From positions 1-19,031 of the forward strand of contig PWKM01000346.1 of NCBI GenBank assembly GCA_003559755.1: a DNA stretch of 19,031 nt, read 5' to 3'. Positions 14,854 to 19,031 of the stretch are shown piece after piece. Each line of letters begins with the position of its first letter. Position 1 is the first letter of the stretch. The notes beneath the pieces were generated by a model. It saw nothing but the letters and a program-made list of their open reading frames with translations. It was not told the DNA's origin and made no database searches. Position numbers and translations under genes: made by a program. Source of the DNA: Planctomycetota bacterium. GTDB lineage: Bacteria; Planctomycetota; PUPC01.

Positions 14854-14918
14854 AACGTTCGATTGGAGCCGACGGCCGGCAAGCGGCCATCGTTCAATAC
14901 ACACAGGAGGAATCTCAT

Positions 14919-15668
14919 ATGCTGGCACAAGTTGTCCTCACCGTTTCCGAATCCAAGCGCCTGATCGCAAAGGGAGTCGCCGCCAGCCCACAGGTCCAAA
15001 AGGCCTTGAGCGAGGGGATGGTGGCCGTCACTACCGGCAGCACAAACGGCTATCTGGTCGAGGAGCTGCTGGGCGACTCGATCGAGAAGAACAAGTATAT
15101 GACCGGGGCTACGCTGCCGGCGGGCGTCGAGCGCAGCGGCCTCCTCTCGCGCGATGTCCCCGACCTGGTGCTCCAGAACGGCGAGCCGGTCGAAGGAATG
15201 AGCACGACGGACGCTGTCCGGGAGATGGGCCCCGGCGATGTGTTCGTGAATGGGGCCAACGCCGTACACTATGAGAGCGGGCGGGCCGGCCTGCTGATCG
15301 GGCACCCGACCGGCGGGACCATCGGCGCCGCCATCGGCACGATCATCGCCCGGCGAATCCACCTGGTCGTCCCGGTCGGCCTGGAGAAGAACGTGGTCCA
15401 GCCGATCGAGGACCTGTATTACGCAATCACCTCCGACCCGGATTATAACGGGCCGACGATGTGGCCGTTCGACGGCGAGATCGTCACCGAGATCGAGTCG
15501 GTCGAGACGCTCACCGATGCCCGGGCAATGCAGCTCGCCGGCGGCGGGCTCGCCGGTGCCGAGGGCGCCGTCCGGCTCCTCATCTCGGGCGACGCCCGGG
15601 CGGTCGAGTCGGCGGTCTCGCTGGTCGAGTCGATCCAGGGCGAACCGCCGTTCGTCACCCGTTCCTGA
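14919..15668 (+). CDS. Uncharacterised 249-residue protein, possible ISOCOT-type fold
   Basis: ATG 14919 follows AGGAGG (14905-14910) by 8 nt. The protein is soluble and rich in Gly and small residues, with no signal peptide. Residues about 33-52 read GMVAVTTGSTNGYLVEELLG, which is like the TGST-x-x-Y-x-VEEL loop of ribose-5-phosphate isomerase. The middle part has MGPGDVFVNGANAV (103-116), LIGHPTGGTIGAAIGTIIAR (near 127-146) and VVPVGLEKNV, reminiscent of ISOCOT-superfamily sugar-isomerase and CoA-transferase folds. The C-terminal third has a Gly-rich AGGGLAGAEGAVRLL segment. I recognise no named family, so the fold is a guess and the reaction unknown. Its neighbours are the coiled-coil protein upstream and, 18 bases downstream, the O-antigen ligase-like gene, probably in one transcript. 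Confidence 0.83.
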   Translation: MLAQVVLTVSESKRLIAKGVAASPQVQKALSEGMVAVTTGSTNGYLVEELLGDSIEKNKYMTGATLPAGVERSGLLSRDVPDLVLQNGEPVEGMSTTDAVREMGPGDVFVNGANAVHYESGRAGLLIGHPTGGTIGAAIGTIIARRIHLVVPVGLEKNVVQPIEDLYYAITSDPDYNGPTMWPFDGEIVTEIESVETLTDARAMQLAGGGLAGAEGAVRLLISGDARAVESAVSLVESIQGEPPFVTRS

Positions 15669-15686
15669 CCCAGACGCGAGGGGCGT

Positions 15687-17693
15687 ATGTTCCAGTCCGG
15701 CCGCTGGTTCGTCGGCATCGCGAACATCGATCTGCAGGCGCTGGAGCACGACCTGCGCGTGCTCGCCCGCGCCCTGCTCGCATTCTTCTCCTCGTTCAGC
15801 CACCGCCAGTTGATGGGCATCCCGCTCGACCTCGTCGCTCATTTCCTGGTGGGGGCCGCCGTGTTTCTCGTGGCGGCTCGGTTCTATCGACGCTGGGTCG
15901 CCTGGCTGCTCACCTTCGGCCTGCTCGGGCTGAAGGAGGCGTTCGACACCCCCGCCAAGCTGAAGGTACTCCGCGGGGCTCGCCCGGTCACGGTCACGAT
16001 GGACTCGCTATTCGACCTGGCCGCCGGAGTGGCCGGCCTGTTCGTTGCGTACGGAGTGGTCCGCCTTCTGGGCGAGCGCTGGCGGGCGAAACGGGGCGAC
16101 GAAACCCCGCGCCCGCTTCCGCCGTGCTCCCTGCAGGAGTTGTCGAGCAGCACGTTCTATCCGACGGCCGGGCTCGCCGCTCTGTTATGCCTGGCGGTCC
16201 TCGCCGCGTTTCGACTTCACGCAATCGGCCGGGTTTCCGGCCCGGTCCCATCGGTGGTCCCGCATCTGGTCGCTGCACTGGCCGTGCTTGTCCTGTGGCG
16301 ATTTCTGGGGTCGGGCGGGGCCGTTGTCGCCATTATCGCCGCCCTCCCCTTCCTCAATGTGCTGCATCGCCGGATCGTTGCCGACCCGCTCAACGCGGGC
16401 AACACCGCGTTCCTCACCCTGATGTGCTGCGTCCTGATCGCAGCCCTGGCCCGGCGGCGGCGAGTTCTCCGGCTCCGGGGAGCAGACTGGGCGGTCATCC
16501 TGTTCGCGGCCACCGCCTGTTTTGTCGTACTGGCCAACACGGCCCGACTGGGCTGGACTTTTGACCGGACCCTTCCTGACGGCACTGTCATCGAGCGGCT
16601 GCGCATCTACTGGCTGGTCCCCCCTCTGACCGGGGCCGGCATCTATTTGATAGTTCGCAACGGCCTGGCCAATCGGCGTGCCCTGGAGTGGGCACTGGTT
16701 GCGTTCGCCGCGTCGTTCGCTCTCGTTGCGGGGATCGGCCTGGTCGAGTTCTTCGTGTTGCCGTATCGCCCCAAGATCGTGCCGGGCTCTATGTTCGGTG
16801 CGGCGCCGGCTCTGGGTGTCTTCCTGTCCCTGTGCCTGCCGCTCTTCCTTGCCCTGTTTGTGGGCGGCGGAGTTCGCCTGCGTCCGCTGTTCGGCATCGC
16901 AGCAATCCTCGGGCTGGCCTGTGTGGCTCTGACCCTGAGCAGGTCGGCCTGGGTAGCCACCGGTGCGGCGACCGCCATCGTCGTCCTGGCGGTCCTTTGG
17001 CGGCGCGACTGGGCTCTTGGGCTGGCGGGCACCGCGGCGGCCGCCTTCGTCCTGTGGGCCGCGATATGGAGCTTCCAGTATGTCTGGGAACAGCACGAAC
17101 GCCCGTTCCGAACTCATGCCATCCGAGGTGCGGCATCCCTGGTCCGGTCGGGCGTCTACGAACAGTCGCGGGGGCGGGTGCTCGAGCCCGCCAGGGAGAC
17201 GCTCGGCCGGTCACCCGTGCTGGGGGAGACCGGGCGGTCGGCCCACTCGCTGCACCATTCGCTGGCCCTGAGCTACGGCATCCCCGGCGCCGCTCTCGCC
17301 GCCATCGCCGTGCTGGCGGTACTCGCGTACGGCTGGGCAGGCGCCTTGCAGAGCGGCAGCCGATTCGCGACGTCCATCGTGTATGGTGCGACCGGCAGCT
17401 CGGTGGCGGCGGTGCTGAACGGGATGGGCTGGTCCGTCCTTCGGCGGTCGTCGGTGCAGCCGTTCTTCTGGTTCATCCTGGCACTGGTGCCCGCCGCCCT
17501 GTGCGCCCTCCGGGACCAATCGACGAGTGCAACGTTCGGGCAAGTAGCGAGCCGAAAACCGCCGACGGAACCGACACGCCCGAAAGAAGATCGCGTTCCA
17601 CTCACCCGCCAGGAACGAACGCTGCTGCTCATCGCATTGGCGTTGACCGTTCTCGCCGTTATCGGGGTTGGCATCCTTGTTGTGCTGAGTTGA
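15687..17693 (+). CDS. VanZ-like domain fused to O-antigen ligase/polymerase-like membrane protein
   Basis: The 668-residue protein has about 13 hydrophobic segments. Residues about 43-130 look like a VanZ-type module: DLVAHFLVGAAVFL, then LKEAFD, then a loop and MDSLFDLAAGVAGL. From about residue 160 it follows the O-antigen ligase (WaaL/Wzy) plan: paired helices, a large periplasmic loop (about 470-530, with HSLHHS), and the typical LTLSRSAWVA near 413-422. A last helix (about 645-667) is separated by a polar, Pro-rich cytoplasmic linker. WaaL-type proteins join glycan chains to lipid A core or other acceptors at the periplasmic face. The ATG has GAGG 5 nt upstream and lies 18 bases after the previous stop. 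Ligase versus polymerase cannot be told apart here. Confidence 0.82.
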   Translation: MFQSGRWFVGIANIDLQALEHDLRVLARALLAFFSSFSHRQLMGIPLDLVAHFLVGAAVFLVAARFYRRWVAWLLTFGLLGLKEAFDTPAKLKVLRGARPVTVTMDSLFDLAAGVAGLFVAYGVVRLLGERWRAKRGDETPRPLPPCSLQELSSSTFYPTAGLAALLCLAVLAAFRLHAIGRVSGPVPSVVPHLVAALAVLVLWRFLGSGGAVVAIIAALPFLNVLHRRIVADPLNAGNTAFLTLMCCVLIAALARRRRVLRLRGADWAVILFAATACFVVLANTARLGWTFDRTLPDGTVIERLRIYWLVPPLTGAGIYLIVRNGLANRRALEWALVAFAASFALVAGIGLVEFFVLPYRPKIVPGSMFGAAPALGVFLSLCLPLFLALFVGGGVRLRPLFGIAAILGLACVALTLSRSAWVATGAATAIVVLAVLWRRDWALGLAGTAAAAFVLWAAIWSFQYVWEQHERPFRTHAIRGAASLVRSGVYEQSRGRVLEPARETLGRSPVLGETGRSAHSLHHSLALSYGIPGAALAAIAVLAVLAYGWAGALQSGSRFATSIVYGATGSSVAAVLNGMGWSVLRRSSVQPFFWFILALVPAALCALRDQSTSATFGQVASRKPPTEPTRPKEDRVPLTRQERTLLLIALALTVLAVIGVGILVVLS

Positions 17694-17696
17694 TCG

Positions 17697-17729
17697 GCGC
17701 TGTCGTGCGGGTGAGTCGCGGACAGGCGC
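17697..17729. other. Bulged hairpin between convergent genes
   Basis: GCGCTGTC (17697-17704) can pair with GACAGGCGC (17721-17729) with one bulged base and a 16-nt loop, filling the 39-base gap between two convergent stops. It could terminate both transcripts, though no T run is present. Confidence 0.3.
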
Positions 17730-17732
17730 TGT

Positions 17733-18566
17733 TCAGACGCCGGCCTTCTGCTCGTCACCGGCCAGATCGTCGAAACTCCCGCTGCGGTAGCCCGCCAGGT
17801 CCAACGTCACGTAACGGAAGCCGAGTGCCCGCAGGTGCTCGCCGACCCGGCCGGCGACTTCGGGCGAGGCGGCCTCGGGAATCCGGCCCGGCTCGACCTC
17901 GATCCGGGCGATCTCGCCGTGATGCCGAACCCGGCACTGGCGGAAGCCCAGGTCGTGCAGGAACGCCTCGGCCCGCTCCACCATTTTCAGCCCGGCCGGA
18001 TCGAGCCGGCGTCCGTAGGGAAACCGGGTCGCCAGGCAGGCATAGGCCGGCTTGTCCCAAGTCGGCAAGCCCAGTTCGCGCGACAGATCGCGTACATCCT
18101 GCTTGGTGAGGCCCGCGTCGTGGAGCGGGCGGATCACGCCGAGCTCGGCGGCCGCCCGGAGCCCGGGCCGATGAGCCGTGGCGTCGTCCGCGTTCGTCCC
18201 GTCGGCCACATTCTCGATCCCCTGCTCGCGCGCCGCTTCCGCGATCCGTGCGAAGATGCGCCGCTTGCAGTGGTAACAGCGGTCGGGCGGGTTCGATACG
18301 ATGCGGTCGGAGCCGAGCGGGTCCGACTCGACCACTGCCAGCCGGACGCCGATCTGGCTCGCCAGCGCTCGGGCCTCTTCCAACTCGGCGGTCGGATGCA
18401 GTTCGGACATTTCGGTGACCGCCAGCACGCGATCGCCCAGCACGTCGTGGGCCACACGCAAGAGCAGCGTACTGTCCACCCCGCCCGAGAACCCGATGGC
18501 CAGGGAGCAGCGGTCACGAATGTTGTGCCGCAGTCGCAGGAGTTTCCGTTCCAGCTCTTTTGTCAC
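17733..18566 (-). CDS. larE: LarE-type ATP-dependent sulfurtransferase
   Basis: The PP-loop SGGVDSTLLL (51-60 counted from the upstream start at 18638), NPPDRCYHCKRRIF, DGTNADD, KPAYACLATRFPYGRR and the C-terminal RVRHHGEIARIEVE all follow LarE. LarE adenylates a carboxylate of the nicotinic-acid dinucleotide precursor and transfers sulfur to it, making the nickel-pincer cofactor of lactate racemase-type enzymes. GTG 18566 is chosen: AGGA is 8 nt upstream and the 277 residues match the usual length. GTG 18638, 3 nt after the previous stop, would add 24 unconserved residues. Cys121, Cys124 and Cys201 (same numbering) match the three-cysteine arrangement of the [4Fe-4S]-containing Thermotoga LarE rather than the single sacrificial Cys of Lactobacillus. 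larB, larC and larA are not in the window. Confidence 0.88.
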   Translation of the reverse strand: MTKELERKLLRLRHNIRDRCSLAIGFSGGVDSTLLLRVAHDVLGDRVLAVTEMSELHPTAELEEARALASQIGVRLAVVESDPLGSDRIVSNPPDRCYHCKRRIFARIAEAAREQGIENVADGTNADDATAHRPGLRAAAELGVIRPLHDAGLTKQDVRDLSRELGLPTWDKPAYACLATRFPYGRRLDPAGLKMVERAEAFLHDLGFRQCRVRHHGEIARIEVEPGRIPEAASPEVAGRVGEHLRALGFRYVTLDLAGYRSGSFDDLAGDEQKAGV

Positions 18567-18641
18567 GAGTACGATCCTGTTCGACAGATACGGACCTCGC
18601 CCCCGAAGGCGGCTGGCTGGATCGGTCGGTTGGGACACCAG

Positions 18642-19031
18642 TTACCGCCTCTCTACGACATCCACGAGATCCACCGTCTCGGTCGTGTGATAGTCGAGTT
18701 TCACGCCGACGATGCGCTGGTTACCGGGGTCGGCAATGAACAGACGACGGTCCGTGTGCGTGGCCATGTAGAGGGGGTGGAACAGGCCGACCTCGTCGCC
18801 GCCGAGCTCCCGCCGGTTGGGGACATCCGGCCCGTCCTCGATGAGCGGCACCCCGTCGTCGACGCTGCCGTACTGCCCGATCCGCATGACCAGGTTGCCC
18901 GCCGAGTCGAGCAGGGCGACGCTGCAGTGGCGCGTCTCGGGAACGAACGTGCGGGCGAAGTAGTCGTGGGCGACCTGGAAGTTGGGACAGTGGCAGGTGG
19001 CGTTGTTCTTGCCCCCGAACCCGACCCCGCC
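18642..19031 (-). CDS. NHL-repeat beta-propeller protein, 5' end beyond window
   Basis: An uninterrupted minus-strand frame enters at 19031 and stops at TAA 18642-18644, giving 129 C-terminal residues. It contains NHL-type blade features: LLDSAGNLVMRIGQYGSVDD, then FHPLYMATHTDRRLFIADPGNQRIV and GVKLDYHTTE. A CHCP motif with nearby Gly-rich sequence lies at the N-terminal side of the fragment. Such repeats build six-bladed propellers, often extracellular or periplasmic and numerous in Planctomycetota. An internal ATG at 18887 exists, but the homologous blade sequence continues upstream, so it is not the start. The fragment stops 3 bases before the upstream LarE start candidate, so the two may be cotranscribed. 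Confidence 0.75.
   Translation of the reverse strand, partial: GGVGFGGKNNATCHCPNFQVAHDYFARTFVPETRHCSVALLDSAGNLVMRIGQYGSVDDGVPLIEDGPDVPNRRELGGDEVGLFHPLYMATHTDRRLFIADPGNQRIVGVKLDYHTTETVDLVDVVERR

Noticed and set aside
14211..15842. The upstream in-frame extension of the flavoprotein gene (total 1185 codons)
   Set aside because: It runs antisense through the coiled-coil gene and the 249-residue gene, and crosses the predicted promoter and inverted repeat. The ATG at 14210 has its own ribosome binding site and directly precedes the FAD fold.
16688..18109. A plus-strand 473-codon frame overlapping the ligase-like gene and larE
   Set aside because: It is out of frame with a good membrane protein and antisense to LarE motifs; its Arg/Gly/Pro-rich composition marks it as a shadow.
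1..19031. CRISPR arrays, insertion sequences, tRNA genes, defence islands
   Set aside because: I looked for regular direct repeats, transposase motifs, cloverleaf-like segments and known defence domains on both strands and saw none that could be supported.

Overview
The window is GC-rich bacterial DNA, densely coded on both strands, with good Shine-Dalgarno sites and many overlapping or nearly touching stops and starts. LpxH and an O-antigen-ligase-like protein suggest a Gram-negative (lipopolysaccharide-bearing) envelope. The NHL-repeat protein at the right edge, the heparinase II/III family protein and the type of BioB recall Planctomycetota-like genomes. That assignment is inference, because there is no rRNA or other decisive marker here.

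Left part (1-3073, minus strand): the 3' end of bioF, then bioB, then a partial short-chain dehydrogenase, all read right to left. bioF and bioB each have their own well-formed promoter. A 32-codon ORF lies between them, and its stop overlaps the bioB start. bioA and bioD are not in the window.

Divergent unit (3193-6256, plus): a promoter, lpxH, a heparinase II/III family protein without a signal peptide, then two very small Cys-containing proteins (48 and 24 codons) with strong ribosome binding sites, closed by a strong intrinsic terminator.

Efflux operon (6538-11796, plus): a TolC-like outer-membrane lipoprotein, a long periplasmic adaptor, an ABC ATPase and a MacB/FtsX-type permease. All three junctions are overlapping stop/start pairs, so this is one complete tripartite ABC exporter. 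It runs convergently into a bS21 (rpsU) gene.

Central and right part: rpsU and an FAD-dependent fumarate-reductase-like flavoprotein read leftwards. A 12-bp inverted repeat lies over predicted divergent promoters between the flavoprotein and the next plus-strand set. That set (14400-17693) encodes a secreted or anchored coiled-coil protein with a DUF4177-like end, an uncharacterised 249-residue protein that may have an ISOCOT-type fold, and a 668-residue membrane protein that looks like a VanZ-like domain fused to an O-antigen ligase/polymerase. Convergent to it are a LarE-type sulfurtransferase with three candidate cluster cysteines and the 3' part of an NHL-repeat beta-propeller gene cut by the window edge.

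I see no CRISPR array, insertion sequence, tRNA, rRNA or phage genes. I did not find an obvious new defence or mobile system. The least explained items are the two tiny Cys proteins, the 249-residue protein, the bioB leader ORF, and the cofactor-ligand variants of BioB and LarE.
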